Shown piece after piece: positions 1-5,093 of a stretch of 5,381 nucleotides of DNA (positions within the stretch are counted from its first letter, which is position 1; each line of letters starts with the position of its first letter). Made by a program: the position numbers and the translations under genes. A model generated the notes under the pieces. It was given only the letters and a program-made list of their open reading frames with translations. It had not been told where the DNA came from and did no database searches. Source of the DNA: Chloroflexota bacterium (GTDB lineage: Bacteria > Chloroflexota > Dehalococcoidia > Lucifugimonadales > UBA3495); contig JADFQT010000179.1 of NCBI GenBank assembly GCA_022561675.1, forward strand, positions 1-5,381, written 5' to 3'.

Positions 1-4
1 CTCA

Positions 5-481
5 ATGACCAATCAGAATACCTCGGAAATAACCATCAGGCGGGCGATCGGCTCGGACCTGGAAACCATCGTCGATTTCAACTCCGCCATGGCCCGGGAG
101 ACCGAAGGCAAAACCCTGGACCTGGGACGCTTGAGGCCTGGAGTGGCGGCGGTGCTTGCGGACGGCGGTTGGGGGTTCTACCTGTTGGCCGAGATTGCGG
201 GTCAGGTGGCCGGCCAGTTGATGATAACCACCGAGTGGAGCGATTGGCGCAACGCCTACTTCTGGTGGATCCAGAGCGTCTACGTTATACCGGAGCATCG
301 CCGCCGTGGAGTCTATCGAGCTCTGGACCAGCAGGTTCGGGCCCAAGCCAGGTTGCGGGGTAATGTCTGCGGAGTGCGCCTCTACGTTGACCGCCGAAAT
401 CATGGGGCGCAAAAAGTCTACTCCAGCCTGGGCATGTGTCCCTCGCACTACGACATGTACGAAGTGGAGATTTCCGAATAA
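5..481 (+). CDS. GNAT-family N-acetyltransferase
   Basis: A 158-residue protein of typical single-domain GNAT length. These enzymes move an acetyl group from acetyl-CoA to an amine; the acceptor cannot be read from the sequence. The opening ITIRRA(I) strand and the first helices (about residues 8-35) fit the GNAT fold. The core strand IQSVYVIPEHRRRGVYRAL (89-107) is the acetyl-CoA binding motif A. It has the R-x-x-G-x pattern at R99-G102, but the usual final G/A is Tyr104. The VDRRNHGAQKVYSSLGM stretch near the C-terminus is the usual GNAT motif B, with Asn and a Tyr before the LGM turn. The ATG lies only 4 bases inside the window, so its ribosome binding site is not visible and a slightly earlier start cannot be excluded. 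Its stop is 3 nt before the TPR gene, which suggests co-transcription. The family call is firm; the substrate is unknown. Confidence 0.9.
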   Translation: MTNQNTSEITIRRAIGSDLETIVDFNSAMARETEGKTLDLGRLRPGVAAVLADGGWGFYLLAEIAGQVAGQLMITTEWSDWRNAYFWWIQSVYVIPEHRRRGVYRALDQQVRAQARLRGNVCGVRLYVDRRNHGAQKVYSSLGMCPSHYDMYEVEISE

Positions 482-484
482 GTC

Positions 485-1591
485 ATGACGGCTTCGCCTA
501 CCGAGTACGACTACGTGGCCCAGGGTCAGTTCTTTTTGCAGCAGGGAATGCTCGACAACGCCATCGGCTCCTTCAACCGGGCGCTGGTCGAGAACGCCAA
601 GTTCGCCCCGGCCTACTATTATCGAGGAATGGCCTATCGGAACGCCGGCGACCTGCGGCAAGCCATTGAAGACTACACCGCCGCCGTGGAGGTGGAGCCC
701 GATTATCCGGTCGCCTTTTACGCCCGGGGAGTCGTCTATCGCCATCAGGGTGAATTCGACAAGGCCATATCGGACTACGATGTCGCCATAGAGTTGGAGC
801 CGGAAGACGCCGATTTCTACTACGCTCGAGGCGTGGCTCATGCCTCGCTAAAAAGCTACGACTCGGCCATTGCCGACTTCAAAGCAGCCATTGGGATGAA
901 CCCTCAGCTGGCCAATGCCTATTATAACCAGGGCATCGCCTACCGGGATTTGGGCCGGAGAGAAGCTGCCCTGGAGCAATACTCGCAGGCCATAGAACTG
1001 AGGCCGGGCGATGCCGATTACCGCTACGCCCGGGGCAATGTGCTAAGCGATCAGCATCAATATTCCCTGGCGGTTGAGGACTACGATCAGGCGATTCAGT
1101 TGGTGCCCACCTTCGCCAATGCCTACTACAATCGGGGTATAGCTCTCCGCAACCTGGGTCAGCCCCGGAAGGCGATTGAGGACTTTGATCAGGCGCTGCG
1201 GCTGGCGCCGGCCTTCGCCAATCTGTATCAGAATCGAGGAACGGCGCTGTCGGATTTGGGCGAGATGGCTCCGGCCCTTATTGATTTTAACCGGGCCTTG
1301 CAGCTAGACCCATCCTTAGCCAATGTCTATCTCTCCCGTGGTAACGTCTATCTCTCCCTCGGCAACGCCGATCTCTCTGGTGGAAACGCCTATTCTCAGA
1401 CGGAACGGTTGGAGCAAGCGCTCAGCGACTATTCGAGAGCCATTGAGCTGAAGCCGGACCTGGCCGAGGCTTACCGGGCCCGGGGAATGGCTTACCAAAA
1501 AACTGGCGACCAGGCCCGCAGTCGGGCGGATCTCCTGAAGTTCGCCGAATTAACCCGCAAACTAAACGGCAACAAGGGCGGGCAAGACTGA
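485..1591 (+). CDS. Tetratricopeptide repeat (TPR) protein, ten repeats
   Basis: A 368-residue protein made almost wholly of TPR units, which form paired helices that stack into a superhelical scaffold for protein binding. After six residues the repeats run at 34-residue steps: 7-40, 41-74, 75-108, 109-142, 143-176, 177-210, 211-244, 245-278, then an enlarged unit 279-326 (48 residues) and a last unit 327-360. Most have the consensus Gly at position 8, Tyr/Ala at 11, Ala at 20, Tyr/Phe at 24, Ala at 27 and Pro at 32, in the pattern AxYxxRGxAYxxxG. A short polar tail (NGNKGGQD) ends it. No signal peptide or membrane segment is seen, so it is probably cytoplasmic. The ATG is 3 nt after the GNAT stop; the only GGAG-like site (466-470) is about 14 nt away, so translational coupling is likely. 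The partner is unknown. The ninth unit is swollen by a 14-residue insertion from a tandem DNA repeat. Confidence 0.95.
   Translation: MTASPTEYDYVAQGQFFLQQGMLDNAIGSFNRALVENAKFAPAYYYRGMAYRNAGDLRQAIEDYTAAVEVEPDYPVAFYARGVVYRHQGEFDKAISDYDVAIELEPEDADFYYARGVAHASLKSYDSAIADFKAAIGMNPQLANAYYNQGIAYRDLGRREAALEQYSQAIELRPGDADYRYARGNVLSDQHQYSLAVEDYDQAIQLVPTFANAYYNRGIALRNLGQPRKAIEDFDQALRLAPAFANLYQNRGTALSDLGEMAPALIDFNRALQLDPSLANVYLSRGNVYLSLGNADLSGGNAYSQTERLEQALSDYSRAIELKPDLAEAYRARGMAYQKTGDQARSRADLLKFAELTRKLNGNKGGQD
1322..1399 (+). repeat. In-frame 21-bp tandem repeat inside the TPR gene
   Basis: Three consecutive 21-bp units lie at 1322-1342, 1343-1363 and 1364-1384, with a partial, diverged fourth from 1385. 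They encode the heptapeptides NVYLSRG, NVYLSLG and NADLSGG, then NAYSQ. Units 1 and 2 differ at only a few bases; unit 3 is more diverged. The repeat sits in helix A of the ninth TPR unit and accounts for that unit being 48 rather than 34 residues. The length change of two heptads (14 residues) keeps the frame. Slippage or unequal crossing-over is the likely origin. Confidence 0.85.
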
Positions 1592-1599
1592 GCGCGGCA

Positions 1600-2460
1600 G
1601 TGGCCGGACCGGGAAGGCATTTTGGGGGAGGGCATTCCGGGCAATTCGGCCCCGATTTTTATCAACGGTTGCCCGTAGGCGGGCAGCTGGGCCACCTGGA
1701 ATACCTGGTAAAGCAGGAAGACCTGGAGCTCTACCGCTCCGCTGTTGGGTATCCCGAGGCAGGGTTCCCCAGCCTGGCGGTTGACGAGTGCCGCCAGGTC
1801 CTCACGAGTAAATATGGGGCCATGCCCCTCACCGGCGTGCGCCACCAGGAATGGTACTACCGGCCTCCCTTCGTGGAACGACGCGTTCAAGTAAGCGGCT
1901 GGATTCGAGAAAAATACCGCCTCCATGGTCGGGACTGGCTGGTAGTGGGGACTTTCGCGGTAGACGAGATCGGCATGGAAGTCCTGCGCAGCCAACACAC
2001 CTTCGTGGTGGGGGAAGAAGACGTGGGGAATGAAGACCCACGACCGGAGGCGCCGGAAAAATTCCCCCTCACCGGTCCCGATAAAGCAATACCTGTTCTG
2101 GAAAAATGGCTAGTCCCGGAGGATTTGGAGGCGTTCAGAGCATTGAGCCGTAGGCTGGCCCCGGCCTGCGAGTGGGCGGTGGATGGGCCAGCCGCAGCCA
2201 GGCTGATGTCCTTCGCCTACCTGCATCAGCTGATTGCCAGCAGCTACGGTATCGACTTTAGGCAGGGGGGCCAACTGGATGTCCGCTTTTTGAGACCGCT
2301 GCGCTCCGGCGGGAAATTTACCGCCCACGGCTCGATTTTTCAAGAGAAGCTGGAAGCCCACCGTACCAGCCTTTACCTGCGGGTATGGCTTGAAGCCCAG
2401 GATGGGACCACAGCGGCTTTCGGGCAGGCCAAAGTCACCGTTCCCAGTCCCCTAACCTAA
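1600..2460 (+). CDS. Double hotdog-fold protein, MaoC / FAS1-type dehydratase-like
   Basis: A 286-residue protein that reads as two tandem hotdog domains, as in MaoC-like and FAS1-type dehydratase-domain proteins that act on acyl-CoA or acyl-carrier thioesters. The N-terminal half (about 20-140) has a helix-rich start, then YYRPPFVERRVQVSG (86-100) and a strand pair ending in SQHTFVVGE. The C-terminal half (about 165-284) has the parallel segment DVRFLRPLRSGGKF (227-240) and ends in the final strand AFGQAKVTVP. The repeated pattern of aromatic-R-P, then R/SGG, then G is what supports the fold call. The usual MaoC hydratase motif (Asp followed a few residues later by His, in an N-P-x-H context) is not evident in either half, so dehydratase activity is uncertain; a thioesterase-like or binding role is possible. 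The start is GTG, 8 nt after the TPR stop, with no clear Shine-Dalgarno; the Gly-rich first 18 residues are weakly supported and a TTG at 1669 is an alternative. Confidence 0.65.
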   Translation: MAGPGRHFGGGHSGQFGPDFYQRLPVGGQLGHLEYLVKQEDLELYRSAVGYPEAGFPSLAVDECRQVLTSKYGAMPLTGVRHQEWYYRPPFVERRVQVSGWIREKYRLHGRDWLVVGTFAVDEIGMEVLRSQHTFVVGEEDVGNEDPRPEAPEKFPLTGPDKAIPVLEKWLVPEDLEAFRALSRRLAPACEWAVDGPAAARLMSFAYLHQLIASSYGIDFRQGGQLDVRFLRPLRSGGKFTAHGSIFQEKLEAHRTSLYLRVWLEAQDGTTAAFGQAKVTVPSPLT

Positions 2461-2472
2461 CGACATTCACCC

Positions 2473-2480
2473 AAGGGGAG
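2473..2480 (+). promoter_or_regulatory. Ribosome binding site of tenA
   Basis: AAGGGGAG lies 4 nt before the ATG at 2485. It is the clearest Shine-Dalgarno in the left gene block and fixes the tenA start. It implies tenA is translated independently rather than only by coupling to the hotdog gene 24 nt upstream. Confidence 0.7.
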
Positions 2481-2484
2481 AAGC

Positions 2485-3138
2485 ATGACCAGCTTTAGCG
2501 AGCAGTTGAAACAGGAAGCCCAGCCAATCTGGCATGCCATCTTCGAACACCCCTTCCTGCGGGCCATCAAGGACGGCAGCCTGCCGCCAGAAGCATTTCG
2601 GTATTACTTGACCCAGGACTACCTCTATTTGGAAGGATTCGCCCGCACGGTTGCCCTGGCCCTGGCTAAAGCGCCCGACTCCCAGACTCTGGAAGAGCTT
2701 TCCCACCGCGTCTTAACTCCTATTGAGCGTCCTCTCCACCATAGGTTGCTGGCGGAGGCCGGAGTGACCATGGAGGACATCCAGGAGACCGGCCTTTCTC
2801 CCACCAACACCGCATATGTCAACCACATGCTCAAGACCGCATCCCTCCATGGCCTGGGGCCCACTGCGGCCGCGCTATTACCTTGCCCCTGGACCTACCA
2901 CCTGCTTAAAGACAACCTAGGCGCCTCGGAGCACCCCTTGTACAGCCAGTGGACCGCCTTCTACGTTGCCGGGGCTTTGCAGGACAGCGTGGAGGCCTGG
3001 CGGGGGTTTGTTGACCAGGCGGCGGAGCAAGCCGGCGAGCCCGAGTTGCAGGCCATGCGGGAAGCCTTTTTAACCAGTAGTCGCTACGAGTACCTCTTCT
3101 GGGAGATGGCCCACAAACAGGAGAAGTGGCCCTTTTAA
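2485..3138 (+). CDS. tenA: TenA-family thiaminase II / aminopyrimidine aminohydrolase
   Basis: A 217-residue all-helical TenA protein of the usual family length. Characterised relatives hydrolyse 4-amino-5-aminomethyl-2-methylpyrimidine to hydroxymethylpyrimidine, salvaging the pyrimidine half of thiamin, and can cleave thiamin itself. Residues expected for the Bacillus subtilis-type active site are all present: Asp45 and Tyr48 in QDYLYLEGFAR, Tyr111 in SPTNTAYVNHML, the catalytic Cys134 in LLPCPWTYHLL, Tyr160, and Glu207 in the C-terminal YEYLFWEMA. The Cys places it in the cysteine-containing TenA_C class rather than TenA_E. It has no leader and should be cytoplasmic. It is the last gene of the left block, and a strong hairpin region begins at the first base after its stop. 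No other thiamin gene and no TPP riboswitch is visible in the window, so the pathway link rests on the protein alone. Confidence 0.95.
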   Translation: MTSFSEQLKQEAQPIWHAIFEHPFLRAIKDGSLPPEAFRYYLTQDYLYLEGFARTVALALAKAPDSQTLEELSHRVLTPIERPLHHRLLAEAGVTMEDIQETGLSPTNTAYVNHMLKTASLHGLGPTAAALLPCPWTYHLLKDNLGASEHPLYSQWTAFYVAGALQDSVEAWRGFVDQAAEQAGEPELQAMREAFLTSSRYEYLFWEMAHKQEKWPF

Positions 3139-3218
3139 GGACTACAGAGGATTCCGCCTTACGGCCGGCCAGTTTCTTGCCGGCCATTAATCCAGAACAC
3201 CAAGTCCCTCTGTGGTTC
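3139..3218 (+). other. Nested RNA hairpin directly after tenA; possible terminator or 3' structure
   Basis: The 12 bases right after the tenA TAA (GGACTACAGAGG, 3139-3150) pair with CCTCTGTGGTTC (3207-3218): ten Watson-Crick and two G-U pairs without a bulge. Inside it, GGCCGGC (3163-3169) pairs perfectly with GCCGGCC (3179-3185) around a 9-nt loop. The G-U pairs work only in the + strand transcript, which fits an RNA structure read from the tenA side. There is no T-run after either stem, so it is not a classical intrinsic terminator; it could stabilise the mRNA 3' end, cause factor-dependent termination, or begin a structured RNA. Confidence 0.5.
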
Positions 3219-3245
3219 TATCCCCGGCCTATTCCCGACATCTGC

Positions 3246-3357
3246 AAGCCAGCCCTGGGATCCCGGCCGGTCAGTGGTCACGGTACCAATCCCGCTGGCT
3301 TAGGCTCCCTGTACTCTGCCTTTCGGCGCCCCCAAGACAGGTACAAGGTGGGAGCTT
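3246..3357 (+). other. Two abutting bulged hairpins
   Basis: Hairpin A: AAGCCAGC (3246-3253) pairs with GCTGGCTT (3294-3301), then after a 3-nt bulge GGGAT (3257-3261) pairs with ATCCC (3289-3293). Hairpin B starts at the very next base: AGGCTCCC (3302-3309) pairs with GGGAGCTT (3350-3357, one G-U), then TGTAC (3310-3314) with GTACA (3341-3345) across a 4-nt bulge. A short CTG/CAG stem (3316-3318 with 3338-3340) and a GCC/GGC hairpin lie inside B. Each has 13 main-stem pairs and one one-sided bulge, and they could stack coaxially. Function is unknown. Confidence 0.45.
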
Positions 3358-3389
3358 CCCGACAGAATTTTGTTACCATAAATCTTCCA

Positions 3390-3411
3390 GACAGGGTGCT
3401 AGCACCCTGTC
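3390..3411. repeat. Perfect 22-bp palindrome
   Basis: The left arm GACAGGGTGCT is followed at once by its exact reverse complement AGCACCCTGTC. It could bind a symmetric dimeric regulator as DNA, or fold as a hairpin of about 9 bp with a CTAG tip. A decayed copy (3535-3552) and a half copy (3602-3610) downstream suggest a dispersed REP-like intergenic repeat rather than a single operator. Confidence 0.8.
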
Positions 3412-3448
3412 CTACCATCCTGCGCCTCTTGGAAAATAGTCAGTGAAG

Positions 3449-3500
3449 TAGCTCGGTGATCTAGCTCGGCGGGGTAGCTCGGCGAGTCAACTCGGTGGGG
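3449..3500. repeat. 13-bp tandem repeat, four units
   Basis: The core CTCGG recurs at 3452, 3465, 3478 and 3491, an exact 13-base period. The units are TAGCTCGGTGATC, TAGCTCGGCGGGG, TAGCTCGGCGAGT and CAACTCGGTGGGG, followed by a partial TAGGTGCC. The array does not encode a convincing peptide and lies between the palindrome copies. It resembles a small minisatellite and may vary in copy number between strains. Confidence 0.8.
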
Positions 3501-3534
3501 TAGGTGCCCTCTTTTGCGGGGCAATGCTTAGCTA

Positions 3535-3552
3535 GGGTGCGAGCACTCTGTC
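3535..3552. repeat. Decayed second copy of the palindrome
   Basis: GGGTGCGAGCACTCTGTC matches the palindrome at 3394-3411 with two changes (T to G at the centre, C to T in the right arm). It keeps the core GTGC-GA-GCAC inverted repeat. The left-arm ACA is lost. Confidence 0.6.
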
Positions 3553-3601
3553 GCGAGGTAGGTCTGGTCCTTGAAAATGAATCATGATCGTTCACCTGCA
3601 T

Positions 3602-3610
3602 CAGGGTGCT
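3602..3610. repeat. Half copy of the palindrome arm
   Basis: CAGGGTGCT repeats nine bases of the left arm of the 3390-3411 palindrome, without the right arm. It lies just upstream of the small ORF. On its own a 9-base match is weak; it counts mainly because two better copies are close by. Confidence 0.35.
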
Positions 3611-3627
3611 CCGGAAGAGAGTAATTG

Positions 3628-3810
3628 GTGCTCATGACCAGCCGAGCGGGCATTGAACTGACGGAAATCCTCCCTATCAATGAAAGTACACGGGGAAAGT
3701 GCACGGGGAAGCGGCCTGGGGTTTACCAGGACAATCGAGAGGAGAGCCTTACGGTCACGCGGCATTTCGGTACCCCTGGCGGCCAAAAACTTCTGCAGGT
3801 AAGCGGGTGA
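3628..3810 (+). CDS. Possible small ORF, 60 residues, overlapping the kinase start
   Basis: Not a recognised family. A GTG at 3628 is preceded by GGAAGAGAG (3613-3621) with 6 nt spacing; an in-frame ATG at 3634 is an alternative giving 58 residues. The product is polar and basic, with no membrane segment, signal peptide or known motif, and one Cys. Its TGA (3808-3810) overlaps the proposed GTG start of the histidine kinase (3807) as GTGA, a common layout for translational coupling. By hand count about 62% of third codon positions are G or C from the ATG on, against 50% for the kinase frame over the bases it would otherwise use (3699-3806). This favours the small ORF as the translated frame, but the sample is small. 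It could equally be chance or a remnant of an older upstream gene. Confidence 0.3.
   Translation: MLMTSRAGIELTEILPINESTRGKCTGKRPGVYQDNREESLTVTRHFGTPGGQKLLQVSG
3684..3709. repeat. 13-bp direct duplication near the kinase start
   Basis: AAGTACACGGGGA (3684-3696) is followed directly by AAGTGCACGGGGA (3697-3709), with one difference. The second copy contains the upstream alternative GTG start of the kinase (3699), and the first supplies a GGGGA only 2 nt before it, too close for a good ribosome binding site. The duplication may therefore have created a start-like look by accident. Confidence 0.7.
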
Positions 3811-5093
3811 AGAGCCAGCATCAGCTGAATTCCTTACGGGAAATTATTAGCCTTTCCCCTTCGAGCGGAGAACAGGTCCAGATTATGGAAAGCATAATCC
3901 GGTGGTCCGCCGAAAACGTGGAATGGTGGGAGTCGGTTATCATTTTTTCCATCGCGGTCTACGAGAAGCCTGGCTCATTGACTCTCAGTCAATGGGTCCC
4001 TTCTTCAACTGAGGAAACACTTTATGCCTCTCCCGTGGCAGCATCCGAAGACCAGGCTGCTACGCTGAAAGCGCTACTTGATGACTGGGATGACTTTCGG
4101 CCCTTGGCCCTGTCTCCCGACCTGCCCTGGGGAAAGACCGCTCGAGAACTCTTCGGTGGCGAAGACGATACCCGGATGATTGGGTTTCCGCTCCGGACTG
4201 CTCAAGGGACTTGGGGATTATTGACCGTGGGCCTGGCATCCAACCGCCAATTTTCAGAGACAGAACAGGCAGAGTTCCAGGGGTTTGTCGACGTGGCCGC
4301 GATAGCGCTGGAAAACTCCCGGCTCTTCGAGGCCCAGACCCGTCAGGTGCGGGAGCTGCGCCACGAGGACGAGCTGCGGCGGTCCTTTATTTCTCTCATC
4401 ACCCATGAGTTTCGAACACCTCTGGCGTCTTTGAAGACATCCTTCGATTTGATCCAGGAATCGGAAGAGATCCAGGGGTTGGACCAACCCTACCAGCGAC
4501 TGCTCAGCAACGTGAGCCGCAGTGTTTGGGTGATGAACCAGCTTACCAACGACCTTTCGGAGGTGGCCGACCTCTCCTCAGGCGGAGTACGGCTGGACAA
4601 GGAATTGGCCTCGCCTGCGCAGATCTTGGCCCCGGTGGTGGAAATGGCCACCCCTCTCAGCCAGCTTAAAAATCAGCGTTTGGATGTGGACATTCAGCCA
4701 GACCTCCCCGAGATTCTAGTAGATGCCCGCCGGCTGGAGCAGGTCCTGACCAACATGGTGGCCAATGCCATCAAATATACGCCAACCGGCGGCATCATCC
4801 GCGCTTCCGTATCCCAAAACAGCATCAGCATCAAATTCCAGGTGTCGGACAACGGCCGGGGCATTCCCCGAGACGACCTGGAGCGGATCTTCGAACCCTT
4901 TTATCGCGTGGCTCACGACTCAAACGAGGCTCCGGTTCCCGGAACCGGGCTGGGCTTGGCTTTGGCCAAGACCCTAGTAGAGCTGCACGGTGGCAAGATC
5001 TGGGCCGAAAGCCCCCTCGGGGAGGGCAGCGTGTTCTGCTTCACCATCCCCCTTGAGGGCTCAGGCGATACCCGAGCGAGGAGAGGCGACTAA
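3807..5093 (+). CDS. Soluble GAF-domain sensor histidine kinase
   Basis: A histidine kinase of 428 residues from the chosen GTG. A short N-terminal helix leads into a GAF-type sensor domain (about 20-168), then a charged coiled-coil linker (about 169-195), the HisKA dimerisation domain with H-box ITHEFRTPLASLK and phospho-acceptor His200, and an HATPase_c domain. The ATP-binding motifs are complete: N-box NMVANAIKYTP (Asn320), G1 DNGRGIP (348-354), F-box FEPFYR (362-367) and G2 GTGLGLALAK (379-388). No membrane segment is present, so it should sense a cytoplasmic ligand, redox state or partner. The bound signal cannot be read from the sequence. The start at 3807 is preferred for its AGG at 3797-3799 and the GTGA overlap; another GTG at 3699 would add 36 residues rich in Trp, Pro and Arg that do not look like a domain. 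Its stop overlaps the response regulator start, so the two form a cognate pair. Confidence 0.93.
   Translation: MKSQHQLNSLREIISLSPSSGEQVQIMESIIRWSAENVEWWESVIIFSIAVYEKPGSLTLSQWVPSSTEETLYASPVAASEDQAATLKALLDDWDDFRPLALSPDLPWGKTARELFGGEDDTRMIGFPLRTAQGTWGLLTVGLASNRQFSETEQAEFQGFVDVAAIALENSRLFEAQTRQVRELRHEDELRRSFISLITHEFRTPLASLKTSFDLIQESEEIQGLDQPYQRLLSNVSRSVWVMNQLTNDLSEVADLSSGGVRLDKELASPAQILAPVVEMATPLSQLKNQRLDVDIQPDLPEILVDARRLEQVLTNMVANAIKYTPTGGIIRASVSQNSISIKFQVSDNGRGIPRDDLERIFEPFYRVAHDSNEAPVPGTGLGLALAKTLVELHGGKIWAESPLGEGSVFCFTIPLEGSGDTRARRGD
5078..5086 (+). promoter_or_regulatory. Ribosome binding site of the response regulator
   Basis: GAGGAGAGG lies inside the last codons of the kinase gene, 6 nt before the ATG at 5093. 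It supports that start and, with the TAATG overlap, tight co-expression of kinase and regulator. Confidence 0.65.

Larger units (their letters stand above)
3139..3627. other. Gene-free, repeat- and hairpin-rich intergenic region
   Basis: No credible coding region is seen between the tenA stop and the small ORF near 3628. The stretch is instead dense in inverted and direct repeats: a nested hairpin (3139-3218), two abutting bulged hairpins (3246-3357), a perfect palindrome (3390-3411), a 13-bp tandem repeat (3449-3500), a small GCCC/GGGC hairpin (3506-3522), and decayed palindrome copies (3535-3552, 3602-3610). A + strand ORF at 3126-3446 spans most of it but overlaps the tenA end and looks spurious. 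Confidence 0.7.

Noticed and set aside
2..841. Long antisense ORF of 279 residues opposite the GNAT and TPR genes
   Set aside because: It lies wholly opposite two well-supported genes with clear domains and shows no recognisable motif of its own; long antisense frames are common opposite GC-rich genes.
1492..1998. Antisense ORF of 168 residues opposite the TPR end and hotdog gene
   Set aside because: No domain pattern and it straddles two real genes; a shadow frame.
2461..2484. TPP riboswitch upstream of tenA
   Set aside because: Only 24 nt separate tenA from the previous gene, and no CUGAGA-type thi-box element was seen in the window.
3206..3230. tRNA-like T-arm (GGTTCTATCCCC)
   Set aside because: The flanking bases do not form the 5-bp T-stem, and no anticodon arm or CCA-adjacent acceptor stem surrounds it.
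3390..3411. CIRCE / HrcA operator
   Set aside because: The arms share GTGCT/AGCAC with CIRCE, but the 9-nt spacer and TTAGCACTC arms are absent and no heat-shock gene follows.
3126..3446. + strand ORF of 106 residues after tenA
   Set aside because: It overlaps the tenA end, runs through three hairpins and the 22-bp palindrome, is rich in Pro and Arg, and has no clear ribosome binding site or motif.
3449..3500. CRISPR array
   Set aside because: The 13-bp units are contiguous, with no spacers between them, and are far shorter than CRISPR repeats.
3653..3681. Sigma-70-like promoter, TTGAAC, 16-nt spacer, TATCAA
   Set aside because: Each box matches the consensus at only four of six positions, and it lies inside the possible small ORF; too weak to annotate from sequence alone.
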